Below the pieces are notes generated by a model. The model was given only the letters and a program-made list of their open reading frames with translations. It was not told the DNA's origin and did no database searches. A program made the position numbers and the translations under genes. From Desulfatitalea alkaliphila (lineage in GTDB: Bacteria > Desulfobacterota > Desulfobacteria > Desulfobacterales > Desulfosarcinaceae): a DNA stretch of 64,000 nucleotides. Numbering within the stretch: position 1 is the first letter of the stretch; each line of letters starts with the position of its first letter. The DNA lies in assembly GCF_022968795.1 (NCBI RefSeq), contig NZ_JALJRB010000016.1, forward strand, positions 1-64,000. The letters run 5' to 3'. Of the stretch, positions 52,360 through 62,918 are shown one piece after another.

Positions 52360-54021
52360 TCAGCGGCCGGCCATCATGGCCGCGATGTCGTTTTCGACGG
52401 TGTCGATGGGTTTGATGTCGAACTTTTCCACCAGCACCTTGGCCACGCCGGGGGAGAGAAATCCCGGCAGGGTGGGGCCCAGGCGGATCCCCTTGACGCC
52501 CAAAGCGAGCAGGGCCAGCAACACCGCCACGGCCTTCTGTTCATACCAGGCGATGTCGTAGGAGATGGGCAGGTCGTTGATGTCGTCCAGGCCGAACACC
52601 TCCTTGAGCTTCAGGGCGATGACCGCCAGCGAGTAGGAGTCGTTGCACTGGCCGGCATCCAGCACCCGGGGAATGCCGCCGATGTCGCCCAACTGCAGCT
52701 TGTTGTAACGGTACTTGGCGCAGCCGGCAGTGAGAATGACCGTGTCCTCGGGCAGCTTTTCAGCCACCTCGGTGTAATAGGCGCGGGTCTTCTGGCGGCC
52801 GTCGCAGCCGGCCATCACCACGAAGCGCTTGATGGCTCCCGATTTGACCGCATCGACCACTTTGTCGGCCAGGGCCAGCACCTGGTTGTGGGCGAAACCA
52901 CCCACGATGGCGCCGCTTTCCAGTTCCGTCGGCGGCGGGCACTGTTTGGCTTGGGCGATCAAGGCCGAAAAGTCCTTGCTGCCGCCGGCCGGCCGGTTCG
53001 GGATGTGGGTCGCCCCGACATAGCCGACCACGTTGGTGGTGTAGAGCCGGTCCAGGTAGGTATTGTCCTTGCGCAGCGGCACCAGGCAGTTGGTGGTGAG
53101 CAGAAGGGGGCCGTTGAAGGCTTCGAACTCCTTGTTCTGGTGCCACCAGGAGCCGCCGTAGTTGCCCACGAAATGGTTGTACTTCTTGAAGGCGGGATAG
53201 TAGTTGGCCGGCAGCATTTCACCGTGGGTGTAGACATCCACCCCGGTGCCCTCGGTTTGTTGCAGCAGCTCCTCCATGTCCTTCAGATCGTGGCCGGAAA
53301 TCAATATGCCGGGGTTGGCGCCGACACCGATGTTCACTTCGGAGATTTCGGGATGGCCGTAGGTGGTGGTGTTGGCCTCGTCCAGCAGGGCCATGGTGGC
53401 AACGGCGGTCTCGCCGGCTTTCATCACCAGTCCCACCATCTCGTCGGCACTCAGGTCGCGGGTGGTGGAGGCCAGGGCGGTGTGCATGAATGCGTTGATT
53501 TCCGGTTTGCGGAACCCGAGAATGGCGGCGTGGTCGGCATAGGCGGCGATGCCCTTCAGCCCGATGGTCAGCATCTCCCGCAGAGAGCGCACATCCTCGT
53601 TCCCGGTGGCCAGGATGCCCACCGCCTTGGCTTTTTCGGCAAAGGTGTCGGCTGCACCGTTCCAGGTGGCGGCATCGGGCAGGGCGCCATCGAAATCGCG
53701 GCCGTTTTTGGCCTTGTAGGTTTCGAGGAATTTGGCGCGGATGCGGTCGCGGCGGCGCAACCCTTCCTGGATCGCTTCGCTGAAGCGCGCATCGTCCCAG
53801 GCGGCGTTGGTGATGGTGGCGAACAGGCTTTCGACGATGAAGTCGTCGTTGTCGCGATCCGCGGCGCCCATCTGATCGAGTTGTTCACCGTACACGGCGA
53901 TGCCCTTGAGCACGAAAATCAGCAGGTCTTGAAGGTTGGCGGTCTCTTCGGGTTTACCGCACATGCCTTTGACGGTGCAGCCGGTGTTTTTGGCGGTTTC
54001 CTGGCATTGAAAGCAGAACAT
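52360..54021 (-). CDS. hcp: Hybrid cluster protein (hydroxylamine reductase)
   Basis: 553 residues. N-terminal [4Fe-4S] ligands are Cys3, Cys6, Cys15 and Cys21 ([21 protein letters not shown]), the short-spaced form of strict anaerobes. The hybrid-cluster region includes [40 protein letters not shown] and GQCNDSYS. The protein detoxifies NO and hydroxylamine and may S-nitrosylate others. It lies between DUF1858 and rubredoxin genes on the same strand, consistent with co-regulation by the Crp/Fnr protein at the head of the cluster. Confidence 0.97.
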   Translation of the reverse strand: MFCFQCQETAKNTGCTVKGMCGKPEETANLQDLLIFVLKGIAVYGEQLDQMGAADRDNDDFIVESLFATITNAAWDDARFSEAIQEGLRRRDRIRAKFLETYKAKNGRDFDGALPDAATWNGAADTFAEKAKAVGILATGNEDVRSLREMLTIGLKGIAAYADHAAILGFRKPEINAFMHTALASTTRDLSADEMVGLVMKAGETAVATMALLDEANTTTYGHPEISEVNIGVGANPGILISGHDLKDMEELLQQTEGTGVDVYTHGEMLPANYYPAFKKYNHFVGNYGGSWWHQNKEFEAFNGPLLLTTNCLVPLRKDNTYLDRLYTTNVVGYVGATHIPNRPAGGSKDFSALIAQAKQCPPPTELESGAIVGGFAHNQVLALADKVVDAVKSGAIKRFVVMAGCDGRQKTRAYYTEVAEKLPEDTVILTAGCAKYRYNKLQLGDIGGIPRVLDAGQCNDSYSLAVIALKLKEVFGLDDINDLPISYDIAWYEQKAVAVLLALLALGVKGIRLGPTLPGFLSPGVAKVLVEKFDIKPIDTVENDIAAMMAGR

Positions 54022-54080
54022 GGTTTAACTCCTTCCTTGGTTGTTATCCACGGGAGCACACTCCCGCAGGGCGGCGGCAT

Positions 54081-54317
54081 TCATCGGTTCCCCCTTTCGG
54101 CATCGCGTGGCGGCTCTTTTTCGCCCTTGATCGCGGCTTCCAGTGCCTCCAGGAAGGCCTCCAGGGGATACCCGTGTATGCGGGCGACATCCGCCAGGGT
54201 GTGGAACGCTTCGGTGGGGCACCCCACGCACAACATTCGGCGCTCGATGAAAAAGGCCAGGGCGCCGGAATGGCGGCGCAGGGTCTCTTGAACGGTCATG
54301 TCGCCGTCAAGTGCCAT
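54081..54317 (-). CDS. DUF1858-domain small protein
   Basis: 78 residues. MTVQETLRRHSGALAFFIERRMLCVGC, then EAFHTLADVARIHGYPLEAFLEALE, is a complete DUF1858 domain with its CxxC, a domain often found beside Hcp and other iron-sulfur redox enzymes. ATG 54317 has AGAGAGG eight bases upstream; ATG 54344 shares a base with the stop of the upstream DHOD-like gene (TGATG) and is an alternative. It probably assists Hcp, but this is inference. Confidence 0.85.
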   Translation of the reverse strand: MALDGDMTVQETLRRHSGALAFFIERRMLCVGCPTEAFHTLADVARIHGYPLEAFLEALEAAIKGEKEPPRDAERGNR

Positions 54318-54343
54318 CTGGAACACCTCTCTTGTTTGCCGCA

Positions 54344-55369
54344 TCAGAGCGTGACGTTTTTCTTGCCGCCGAAGTAGCGCATGAACTGGGCCCGTTCGTA
54401 AATGGCCGGGTCGGTGCTGCGCTCCTGGCTCAGTTTGCCTTGGAAATCGCCCAGCCGCTGGTAGCGTTTGCCGGCCATCCACTGTTCCAGGCCGGTGTTC
54501 ATCTCCTGCAAGTAAGCGGCACCGTTTTTGTAGAGCGTGGAGGCCACCTGCACGGCCGCCGCGCCGGCCAGCAGTTGCTTGATTACGCCGCTAACGTCGT
54601 GGACGCCGGTAGAGGCAGCCAGGTCGCAATCCACCTTGTTGGCCATCACGGCCACCCAGCGCAGGGAGAGGGCCAGCTCCGACGGGGTGCTGAAGACGAA
54701 AGAGGGTTTCACCTCCAGTTTGTCCAGGTCGAAGTCGGGACTGAAAAAACGGTTGAACAGCACGATCCCCTTGATGCCGGTTTTGGACAGGCGCTGGATC
54801 ATGGGGCCCAGGTCGGTGAAGTAGGGGCTGATTTTGAGCGCCACGGGGATGGAGACCGCCCGGGTCACCTTCTCGGCGATTTCGAAATAGAGCGCTTCTT
54901 TCTGTGCTCCCGTGTGCTTGAAGTCCGTGGGCGGGAAGAACATGTTCAGCTCCAGGGCGTCGGCTCCCGCTTTTTGCAGGTTGACCGCGTAGGAGAGCCA
55001 CTCCACGGAGTGGAAAAAGCAGTTGATGCTGGCCATCACCGGGATGGAGACCGCCTTTTTGCACGCCTCCAGCAGTTGAATGTACTTGTTGAGGTTCTCT
55101 TCCCGGATCACGTAGTCGTAGTACGCAATGGGGCTTCGTTGGCCCTGGTAGTCGAAATATTCCGGATCGCCGTAAGTCTCCTTGGCGGTTTTGATGAAGT
55201 CGGCGTACTCGTTCATCACCTCCTCTTCGAAGATCGATTTGAGCACCACGGCTCCTGCGCCGTTGGCCTCCAGGGTTTTGACCTTCTCCACCGAGCCGGT
55301 CATGCCCGAACTGCCGGCGATGATGGGGCTCTTCAATGTCAGTCCGAGGTATGAGGTGCTCAGATCCAT
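54344..55369 (-). CDS. Dihydroorotate dehydrogenase-like flavoprotein
   Basis: 341 residues, an FMN-binding TIM barrel of the DHOD family (MDLSTSYLGLTLKSPIIAGSSGMTGSVEKV, SIPVMASINCFF, ELNMFFPPTD, TGVHDVSGVIKQLLAGAAAVQVAST). It differs from PyrD in being linked to hcp and stress genes, so it is probably not for pyrimidine synthesis. A redox partner role with Hcp is suggested by context. AAAGGAG precedes ATG 55369. Confidence 0.85.
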   Translation of the reverse strand: MDLSTSYLGLTLKSPIIAGSSGMTGSVEKVKTLEANGAGAVVLKSIFEEEVMNEYADFIKTAKETYGDPEYFDYQGQRSPIAYYDYVIREENLNKYIQLLEACKKAVSIPVMASINCFFHSVEWLSYAVNLQKAGADALELNMFFPPTDFKHTGAQKEALYFEIAEKVTRAVSIPVALKISPYFTDLGPMIQRLSKTGIKGIVLFNRFFSPDFDLDKLEVKPSFVFSTPSELALSLRWVAVMANKVDCDLAASTGVHDVSGVIKQLLAGAAAVQVASTLYKNGAAYLQEMNTGLEQWMAGKRYQRLGDFQGKLSQERSTDPAIYERAQFMRYFGGKKNVTL

Positions 55370-55481
55370 GGGGTGCGCTCCTTTCGTTGGTTTGTCCTTG
55401 ATCGCGGGCCACCGTTTTGATCGCCAGCCTACCCGGTGTCGGTCACCGTGTCTTTGCGCCGGCGCAAACAGGCGGCCGGTT

Positions 55482-56171
55482 TTATGGCGTTTCGCTGAAC
55501 AGCACCAGGGCATGGGGGTCGGCGATCACGATGCGTTCCCGGCCGGACCGGATCCAGCCCTTTTTTTCCCAGCCGCTGAGGGTGCGGCTGGCGGTGTATA
55601 GGGTCGTACCGCTGTAGTCGGCCAGCTCCTGGCGGCTCAGGGGCAGATCGATGGTTACGCCGCCGGTGGTGTGGCGGCCGGCGTGCTGCATGATGCGCAG
55701 CAGGGCCCGGGCGATGCGCCGCTCCACTTGCTCGGTGCGCAGCTCGAGGTAGCGTGTCTGGATCTCTTCCAGGCGATCCAGGGCCATGCGCAGCAGATTG
55801 CGCGCCAGGCGCGGGTGGCGGTCGAGCAGATGTTCCAGGGCGGCCTTGTCCCAGGCGGCCGTGCGGGTGTCCGCCACGGCGCGGGCGGTAAGGGGGTAGG
55901 TGCGGTCCTTGAACAACGCCAGGGCGGCGGTGGTTTCCCCCGGGCCGACATAACGAATGAGGGCCTCCTTGCCTTGTTCGTGCAGTTGGCTCAGCTTGAG
56001 CCGTCCCTCGATGACCATGAAGCAGCGCCGGGCCGGGTCGCCCTGGCGGAAAAGGGTTTGGCCCGCCGGGCACCGCATCATGCGGGCGCATTGCAGGATG
56101 GCATCGATATCGTGTTGCGCGATGTCCGCAAACAGGGGAGACGGTAAGGTGGCGGCAGCTACCGGGGCCAT
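55482..56171 (-). CDS. Crp/Fnr-family regulator at the head of the hcp cluster
   Basis: 229 residues. The cyclic-nucleotide-type sensor barrel is at about 10-125 (PAGQTLFRQGDPARRCFMVIEGRLKLSQ), the dimer helix at about 130-160 and the Crp-type winged helix at 175-225 (LSRQELADYSGTTLYTASRTLSGWEKKGWI). There is no Fnr-type N-terminal cysteine cluster. Its place suggests an HcpR-like NO-responsive regulator of the downstream genes; I could not find a convincing TTGAC-N-GTCAA operator. A TTGACA (56271-56276, minus) may belong to its promoter. Confidence 0.88.
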   Translation of the reverse strand: MAPVAAATLPSPLFADIAQHDIDAILQCARMMRCPAGQTLFRQGDPARRCFMVIEGRLKLSQLHEQGKEALIRYVGPGETTAALALFKDRTYPLTARAVADTRTAAWDKAALEHLLDRHPRLARNLLRMALDRLEEIQTRYLELRTEQVERRIARALLRIMQHAGRHTTGGVTIDLPLSRQELADYSGTTLYTASRTLSGWEKKGWIRSGRERIVIADPHALVLFSETP

Positions 56172-56365
56172 GTTGCGCCTTTGCTGAGGGTGGGCGGGGT
56201 GCCCCGGCCGGCCAGGTGCCGTTTGGGGGCGTGTTTGTCTATGCTCTATTTGAGCTGTCTGCCGTCAGGTTGTCAAGAGAGGGATTCAGGCGGGCGGACG
56301 GTCCGGTGCCGTAGCCGGCGCGATGATCGAGGTGCCATGGCGCGGCGGGCCGGAATTCGGAAAGG

Positions 56366-56400
56366 CGGCGGCGCCTTGCCCGTGAGGCAAGGCGCCGCCG
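56366..56400 (-). terminator. Hairpin downstream of glpV
   Basis: A perfect 15-bp stem (CGGCGGCGCCTTGCC and its complement) with a CGTGA loop, 46 bases beyond the glpV stop. The following minus-strand sequence is only partly T-rich, so termination efficiency is uncertain. Confidence 0.6.
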
Positions 56401-56445
56401 GATTTGTTGCGGGTCATCACCAAGCCCGGCTAAATAGGTTGATGG

Positions 56446-58179
56446 CTATTTGGCACGACCTTCGCGCCAGGCCTGGATCAGCTTGTCGTAGTCCACGGTT
56501 TCGCCCTTGGGCTTTTCGTTCTGCAGTTTGGGCTTGGGGGAGCCGGGCTGTTTGAACCAGTAGTCCGCATCCCGCTCGGGGTTCAGTTTGGGGCCGCATT
56601 CGCCTTGGGTCTTGGACCGGGCGATGCGCTCCATGACCCGATCCATCTCGTTGGCCAGGTTGTCCATGGCCGTGTCCACGGTCACTTCGCCGGAAACCGC
56701 CTCACCGATGTTTTGCCACCAGAGCTGGGCCAGTTTGGGATAGTCCGGCACGTTGACCCCGGTGGGGGTCCAGGCCACGCGGGCCGGGCTGCGGTAGAAC
56801 TCCACCAGGCCGCCCAGTTTGGGTGCCCGTTCGGTGAACGAGGCGTGGCGGATGTCACTGTCGCGGATGGGGGTCAGGCCCACATGGGCCTTTTTCAAAG
56901 AGGTGGTTTTGGCCACGCAGAACTGGGCGAAAAGCCAGGCGGCCTTGCGCCGTTCCAGGGGGGTGCTCTTCATGAAGGTCCACGAGCCGCAGTCCTGGTA
57001 GCCCAGTTTCATCCCTTCTTCCCAATAGGGGCCGTGGGGCGAGGGCGCCATGCGCCATTTGGGCGTGCCGTCTGCGTTGACCGTGGGGCCGGGTTCCACC
57101 ATGTTGGGTAGAAACGAGGTGTACCAGAAGATCTGCTGCGCCACGCTGCCGCCGGCCAGAAAGGGCAGGTAGGTGTAAAAGTCCATGCCCAGGCTGCCGG
57201 GCGGCGCGTATTTACGCAGCCACTCCATGTACTTACGCAAGGCGTACTTGGCGGCCGGACCGTTGGCCGCGCCGCCGCGCGCCACGGTGGCGCCCACCGG
57301 GACGCATCCTTCCATGCGGATGCCCCATTCATCAACGGGCAGGCCGTTGGGGATGCCCACATCGCCGGCGCCTGCCATGGAGAGCCAGGCGTCGGTGAAG
57401 CGCCATCCCAAATCGGGGGCTTTCTTGCCGTAGTCGTTGTGGCCGAAAATCGCCTTGCCGTCGATTTCGCGCACGTGTTCGCTGAAGAATTCGGCGATGT
57501 CCTCGTAGGCCGACCAGTTGACCGGTACCCCCAATTCATAGCCGTAGATCTCCTTGAACTGCTTCTTGAAATCCTCCCGGCTGAACCAGTCGTAACGGAA
57601 CCAATAGAGGTTGGCGAACTGCTGGTCGGGCAGCTGGTAGATTTTGCCGTCGGGTCCGGTGGTGAAGGATATGCCCATGAAGTCGTCGATGTCCAGTGTG
57701 GGCAGGGTCACGTCCTTTCCCTCGCCCTCCATGAAATCGGACAGGGGGACCACATAACCGTAGCGCGCATGGGTGCCGATCAGGTCGGAGTCGTTGATCC
57801 AGCCGTCGTAGATGTTTTGCCCCGACGCCCACTGGGTTTGCAGCTTTTCGATGACGTCCCCTTCCTGGATCAAGTCGAAGGAGATTTTGATGCCGGTGAT
57901 CTCCTCGAAGGCCTTGGCCAGCACCTTGGCTTCGTATTCGTGGGTCGGGATGGTTTCGGAAACCACCTTGATGTTCATGCCCTTGTAGGGCTTGGCGGCG
58001 TTGATGAACCACTCCATCTCCTTGAGTTGTTCCTCCTTGGTCAGGGTCGACGGCTGGAACTCCGTTTCGACCCACCGCTTGGCGGCCGCCATGTCCGCCG
58101 CGACCGGAGCGGCCGCCAGGGCGAGAATGAACGTCGCCGCAATGACGAGGGGCAGTGTCTTTTTCAATCGGACTCTCAT
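56446..58179 (-). CDS. glpV: Glycerol ABC transporter substrate-binding protein
   Basis: 577 residues, long for a binding protein but normal for GlpV. A Sec signal (LPLVIAATFILALAAAPVAA, about residues 9-28) directs it to the periplasm. The mature part begins DMAAAKRWVETEFQPSTLTKEEQLKEMEWF, a region found in GlpV, followed by a family-1 solute-binding fold. It should deliver glycerol to GlpPQ. GGAGG precedes ATG 58179. Last gene of the glpSTPQUV array, 202 bases after glpU. Confidence 0.9.
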   Translation of the reverse strand: MRVRLKKTLPLVIAATFILALAAAPVAADMAAAKRWVETEFQPSTLTKEEQLKEMEWFINAAKPYKGMNIKVVSETIPTHEYEAKVLAKAFEEITGIKISFDLIQEGDVIEKLQTQWASGQNIYDGWINDSDLIGTHARYGYVVPLSDFMEGEGKDVTLPTLDIDDFMGISFTTGPDGKIYQLPDQQFANLYWFRYDWFSREDFKKQFKEIYGYELGVPVNWSAYEDIAEFFSEHVREIDGKAIFGHNDYGKKAPDLGWRFTDAWLSMAGAGDVGIPNGLPVDEWGIRMEGCVPVGATVARGGAANGPAAKYALRKYMEWLRKYAPPGSLGMDFYTYLPFLAGGSVAQQIFWYTSFLPNMVEPGPTVNADGTPKWRMAPSPHGPYWEEGMKLGYQDCGSWTFMKSTPLERRKAAWLFAQFCVAKTTSLKKAHVGLTPIRDSDIRHASFTERAPKLGGLVEFYRSPARVAWTPTGVNVPDYPKLAQLWWQNIGEAVSGEVTVDTAMDNLANEMDRVMERIARSKTQGECGPKLNPERDADYWFKQPGSPKPKLQNEKPKGETVDYDKLIQAWREGRAK

Positions 58180-58381
58180 GGGGAACCTCCTTTGCGCCTT
58201 CAGGGGTGGGATGGGCATGACGGACGGGGTTCGCCGGCGTGAAGGCAGGGGCGTCGGGCGATTGTCGGCCGTCCGGATCGGGTGGCAGTGCCGGGAGCTG
58301 ACGCACCGGCGGCTGTTTTCCTCCTTGGGCAAATGCATTGCATCGACTTGGTGGTGCATCGGGTGTTTTGGGCGGTGGCTG

Positions 58382-58660
58382 TCAACCCCACCGCATTACG
58401 GTGAAAACCCATACTGCCGATACAGGCAGTGCAATCCACAAATTCAAATCCGTGAAGCCGATCCAGACCAGATGAATGTAGGCGGTGCCCAGCAAACCGA
58501 CGAAAAAGCGCGTTCCCCGGGTGGTGGGGATTCTCAGAAAACCACGGCGTACCAGGGTGGGCGATACCAACTCCCAAACGAGCATACCCATGATCAGCAG
58601 AAAGATGACGATGAAAAAGATGGCCGTAGGGACCGTCCAGTACATCCACTCGAGACCCAT
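58382..58660 (-). CDS. glpU: GlpU-type small membrane protein (DUF2160)
   Basis: 92 residues with three hydrophobic segments (TVPTAIFFIVIFLLIMGMLVW, FFVGLLGTAYIHLVW, LWIALPVSAVWVFTVM). It matches the small DUF2160 protein between glpQ and glpV in rhizobial glycerol transport operons. Required role in the complex is unclear. The gene starts 12 bases after glpQ ends. Confidence 0.88.
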   Translation of the reverse strand: MGLEWMYWTVPTAIFFIVIFLLIMGMLVWELVSPTLVRRGFLRIPTTRGTRFFVGLLGTAYIHLVWIGFTDLNLWIALPVSAVWVFTVMRWG

Positions 58661-58672
58661 TTTAACGCCTCC

Positions 58673-59472
<800 letters not shown>

Positions 59473-59476
<4 letters not shown>

Positions 59477-60360
59477 GATATCTTTTCTCCTCTGCCGACG
59501 TTGAGCAGGGCCTGGTAAAAGATGAAACAGAACAACAGCACGATGAGAAAGTAGATCAGGGAGAAGGCGGCCGCCGGCCCCAAGTCGAACTGGCCGGTGG
59601 CCAGCTTGACCAGGTAGATGGACAGGAAGGTGGTGGTGTTGCCCGGCCCGCCGCCGGTCAGGGCAAAGGGTTCGGCGTAGATCAGGAAGCTGTCCATCCA
59701 GCGCAGCAGCACGGCGATGGTCAGCACGCCGCGCATTTTGGGCAGTTGGATGTAGCGAAACACCGCCCAGGCCGAGGCCCCGTCGATGCGGGCCGCCTGG
59801 TAGTAGGCTTCCGGTATGGCCCGCAACCCGGCATAACAAAGCAGGGCCACCAAGGGGGTCCAGTGCCACACCTCCATGGCCATCAGGGTGATCCAGGCGT
59901 ACAGGGGGCGGGCCGTGTGGTCGAAGGGCACTTGCAGCAAGTCGAGGCTGTTGATCCAAACGCCGAACAGGCCGATGTCGGGGCGGGTGAAGATGATCCA
60001 GATGGTGCCGATCACGTTCCAGGGGATCAGCAGCGGTATGGCCAGGGTCACCAGACTGGCCGACACGCCCCACCCCTTTTTGGGCATGGCCAGGGCGATG
60101 AGGATGCCCAGGGGAATTTCAATCAGCAGCACCAGTCCGGAAAAAATGAACTGCCGCCACAGGGCATCGTGCAGCCGTTTGTCGGTCAGCATCTCTTCGT
60201 ACCACTCGGTGCCCACGAAGACGGCGTTGCCCGGTCCGAAGATGTCCTGGATCGAATAGTTGACCACGGTCATCAACGGGATGATGGCGCTGAAGGCCAC
60301 CACTACGAAGACCGGCAGCACCAGATACCACGCCCGATTGTCTTCCCACTTTTCCATCAT
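59473..60360 (-). CDS. glpP: Glycerol ABC transporter permease
   Basis: 295 residues with six membrane segments and the coupling loop AIPEAYYQAARIDGASAWAVFRYIQLP. MalF-like partner of GlpQ. ATG 60360 overlaps the glpT stop (ATGA), so translation is coupled; a longer frame to 60399 is not supported. Confidence 0.92.
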
Positions 60361-61445
60361 CAGCCCACCAGCCTTTCGTCGGCGAACAGTCGGGTCCATT
60401 GGGGTGGAAAGCGCAGCCAGGCTTTTTCCCCAGGTACCGGGTGGGTCTCGGGAATCCGGGCCACCACCGTTTGACCGTCCAATGCCGTGGTGACGATCTT
60501 GGCGTCGCCCTGATCTTCGATGAGCCGGACCGCCACCGGTACGCCGCCGCTGACCTGCCGGCTGTGCACTTCCAGGTGCATGGGGCGGATGCCCAATTCC
60601 AGTTTGCCTCTGGCCCGGCGGCCTGCTTCGGCCGTTTCGGAATCCAGGGGAATGACGGCGCCGTTGACATGGGCCGTGTCGCCTTCCAGCCGGCAGGCGA
60701 GGAAGTTCATCCCGGGGCTGCCGATGAAGTAGCCGACGAATTTGTGTCTGGGTTGCTCGTAAAGCGCCTCGGGCGTGCCCACCTGGACCACTTCGCCTTC
60801 ATACATGACCACGATGGTGTCGGCGAAGGTCATGGCCTCCACCTGATCGTGGGTCACATAGACCATGGTGGTGCGGGACCGTTCGTGGATCTCCTTGAGT
60901 TTGCGGCGCAATTGCCATTTGAGGTGGGGGTCGATGACCGTCAGCGGCTCGTCGAACAAAATGGCGGCCACATCATCGCGCACCAGGCCCCGCCCCAGGG
61001 AGATTTTCTGCTTGGCGTCGGCGCTCAGGCCCGCCGCCTTTTTGTTGATCACGCCCGTCAGATCCAGCATGTCCGCCACCTCCTTGACCCGGTGGCGGAT
61101 CCGGTCGGGGGCGACGCCGCGGTTGCGCAGGGGAAAGGCCAGGTTTTCGGCCACGGTCATGGTGTCGTAAAGCACGGGGAACTGGAAGACCTGGGCGATG
61201 TTGCGCCGTTCCGGGGCCATGGCGGTCACATCCCGACCGTCGTAAAGGACTTTTCCCTGGCTCGGTACCAGCAAGCCCGAAATGATGTTGAGCATGGTGG
61301 TCTTGCCGCAACCGGATGGTCCCAACAGGGCGTAGGCCCCGCCGTCTTCCCAGGTGATGTGGATTCGCTTCAAGGCATAGTCTTGCAGCGACTGGGTGCG
61401 GGGAGCATAGCTGTGGGCCACCTCCTCCAGGTCGATCCGCGCCAT
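60360..61445 (-). CDS. glpT: Glycerol ABC transporter ATPase
   Basis: 361 residues. Walker A GPSGCGKTT, Walker B AAILFDEPLT and H-loop VTHDQVEAM are normal. The signature is LSADAKQKISLGRG rather than LSGGQ, a change seen in this GlpS/GlpT pair. The C-terminal TOBE-like domain binds the regulatory region. GAGGAG precedes the ATG. Together with GlpS it forms a heterodimeric motor. Confidence 0.92.
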   Translation of the reverse strand: MARIDLEEVAHSYAPRTQSLQDYALKRIHITWEDGGAYALLGPSGCGKTTMLNIISGLLVPSQGKVLYDGRDVTAMAPERRNIAQVFQFPVLYDTMTVAENLAFPLRNRGVAPDRIRHRVKEVADMLDLTGVINKKAAGLSADAKQKISLGRGLVRDDVAAILFDEPLTVIDPHLKWQLRRKLKEIHERSRTTMVYVTHDQVEAMTFADTIVVMYEGEVVQVGTPEALYEQPRHKFVGYFIGSPGMNFLACRLEGDTAHVNGAVIPLDSETAEAGRRARGKLELGIRPMHLEVHSRQVSGGVPVAVRLIEDQGDAKIVTTALDGQTVVARIPETHPVPGEKAWLRFPPQWTRLFADERLVG

Positions 61446-61475
61446 GGAAGCACTCTCCTCGGTTTCGCGGTGCCC

Positions 61476-62564
61476 TCAGACCCGGCAGGCTTCACCGGGG
61501 GCGGCTGCCAGACGGCCCGCCGCGTCGAACACGAAAAATTGGCAGGGGTTGACGTAGACCGGCACCTCCCGCCCGATTTTCAATTGCTGCACGCCATTGT
61601 GCTGGATGACCAGCCGGTGGCCGTCGTAGACCACATGAATGAATGTTTCCGACCCATTGATTTCACTCAGCTCCACTACGGCGCGCAACTGAATGTCGTC
61701 GGCGCCGGACGGTGCGATGCACAGATGGTTGCATCGCACGCCGAAGGTGTAGTCGCTCTCCGCCAGACCCTGCATATGCTGTTGCAACGGCATGTGAATG
61801 TCTTTGCCGAGATGCGCCCGTCCCTGGTGCACCTTGCCCGGCAGAAAGTTGATCGGCGGGTCGGAGAAAATCTCCGCCACCCGGGTGGTGGCCGGTCGGC
61901 GATAGACTTGGGCCGTGGGCCCGACTTGCAGCATGCGTCCTTCGTCCAGCACCACGATGTCCCCGCCGAGCATCAGCGCTTCGGCCGGTTCGGTGGTGGT
62001 GTAGACCACGATGGCATCCCGCTGCTGGAAAATCTGTTGCAGCTCGACCCGCAACTCTTCGCGCAGCTTGTAGTCCAGGTTGACCAGCGGCTCGTCGAGC
62101 AGCAGCAGTCGGCTCTCCTTGACCAGCGCCCTGGCGATGGCCGTGCGTTGCTGCTGGCCGCCGGACAGTTCCGAGGGCAGGCGGTCGAGCAGATTGTCGA
62201 TGTGCAGCATGGCCGCCGTGCGGCGCACCCTGGTGTCGATCTCCGTTTTGGGTATGCCGGCCAGCTTGAGGGGCGAGGCGATGTTGTCGTAGACGGTCAG
62301 GGAGGGGTAGTTGATGAACTGCTGGTACACCATGGCCACGCTGCGTTTGCGCACGGTCACTTTGGTGACGTCCCGGCCGTCTTCCAGCACACGACCGTGG
62401 GTCGGTTTGTCCAGACCCGCCATCAAACGCAGCAGGGAGGTTTTGCCGGCCAGGGTGCGGCCTAGGATGACGGTGCGCGAACCCGTGGCGAGTTCGAGCT
62501 GGATGTCCTTTAAATGGATTTCACGGCCGACGATTTTGTCGACCCCTTCAAGCAGCAGCCCCAT
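61476..62564 (-). CDS. glpS: Glycerol ABC transporter ATPase
   Basis: 362 residues. The Walker A is degenerate (GRTLAGKTS instead of GxxGxGKT), a feature I associate with GlpS, while the signature LSGGQQQRTAIARAL and Walker B LLLLDEPLVNLD are canonical and the H-loop is replaced by TTTEPAEALML. GlpS and GlpT may thus have one canonical and one altered site each. First gene of the transport operon; GGGGAG precedes the ATG. Confidence 0.92.
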   Translation of the reverse strand: MGLLLEGVDKIVGREIHLKDIQLELATGSRTVILGRTLAGKTSLLRLMAGLDKPTHGRVLEDGRDVTKVTVRKRSVAMVYQQFINYPSLTVYDNIASPLKLAGIPKTEIDTRVRRTAAMLHIDNLLDRLPSELSGGQQQRTAIARALVKESRLLLLDEPLVNLDYKLREELRVELQQIFQQRDAIVVYTTTEPAEALMLGGDIVVLDEGRMLQVGPTAQVYRRPATTRVAEIFSDPPINFLPGKVHQGRAHLGKDIHMPLQQHMQGLAESDYTFGVRCNHLCIAPSGADDIQLRAVVELSEINGSETFIHVVYDGHRLVIQHNGVQQLKIGREVPVYVNPCQFFVFDAAGRLAAAPGEACRV

Positions 62565-62803
62565 TGCCGGCTCCCCGATCCGATTCTACCGCAAGGCGGC
62601 ATTTCATCCCGTTCGTATCCGGTGGTGCGGGTGTGGTGGCACTTTTGCCGTAGTGCTTGGAAAGAATGGGCCGATGGTCCTGCGAAAAGGAAAACCACGC
62701 ATTTCGGATTTTGTTGATCCTGTCATCTGCTACCCGCTTGAAAGCGGAGCGTGGCGCTATGTCGATACTCGCCTTTTACGACGCCATCTTAAACCATGAT
62801 CAT
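62565..62803. other. Leader of the glpS operon
   Basis: About 230 bases between the predicted promoter (start near 62797, minus strand) and the glpS ATG. It contains no gene with a ribosome binding site on the plus strand and no recognised RNA motif. Confidence 0.4.
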
Positions 62804-62832
62804 TTTATATCAACCCCATTTCTGTTTCGCAA
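62804..62832 (-). promoter_or_regulatory. Predicted promoter of glpSTPQUV
   Basis: On the minus strand TTGCGA (62832-62827) and TATAAA (62809-62804) are separated by 17 bases. The -35 box lies inside the first operator copy, so a bound repressor would block RNA polymerase. Confidence 0.6.
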
Positions 62833-62860
62833 GTGAAAAATTGTCTTTCGAAGATGAAAA
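62825..62860. promoter_or_regulatory. Pair of TTTC-N6-GAAA operators, probable GlpR sites
   Basis: TTTCGCAAGTGAAAA (62825-62839) and TTTCGAAGATGAAAA (62846-62860) agree at 12 of 15 positions and start 21 bases apart, two helical turns, so two repressor dimers would sit on the same face. A related half-perfect site, TTTCAATAATGAAC, lies at 63823-63836 upstream of glpR. Confidence 0.6.
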
Positions 62861-62918
62861 TCAGGGTCAAGGTTGTATTGGCTGAATACCAATGCGCAGC
62901 GGCCGCTTTGGCCCACTG

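Noticed and set aside
56180-56300. An HcpR-type TTGAC-N-GTCAA operator upstream of the Crp/Fnr gene
   Set aside because: Only isolated half-sites (TTGAGC, GTCAGG, TTGTCAA) are present and they do not form a symmetric palindrome.
60399-62465. A 688-codon plus-strand frame across glpT and glpS
   Set aside because: Antisense shadow of two ATPase genes with intact motifs on the other strand.
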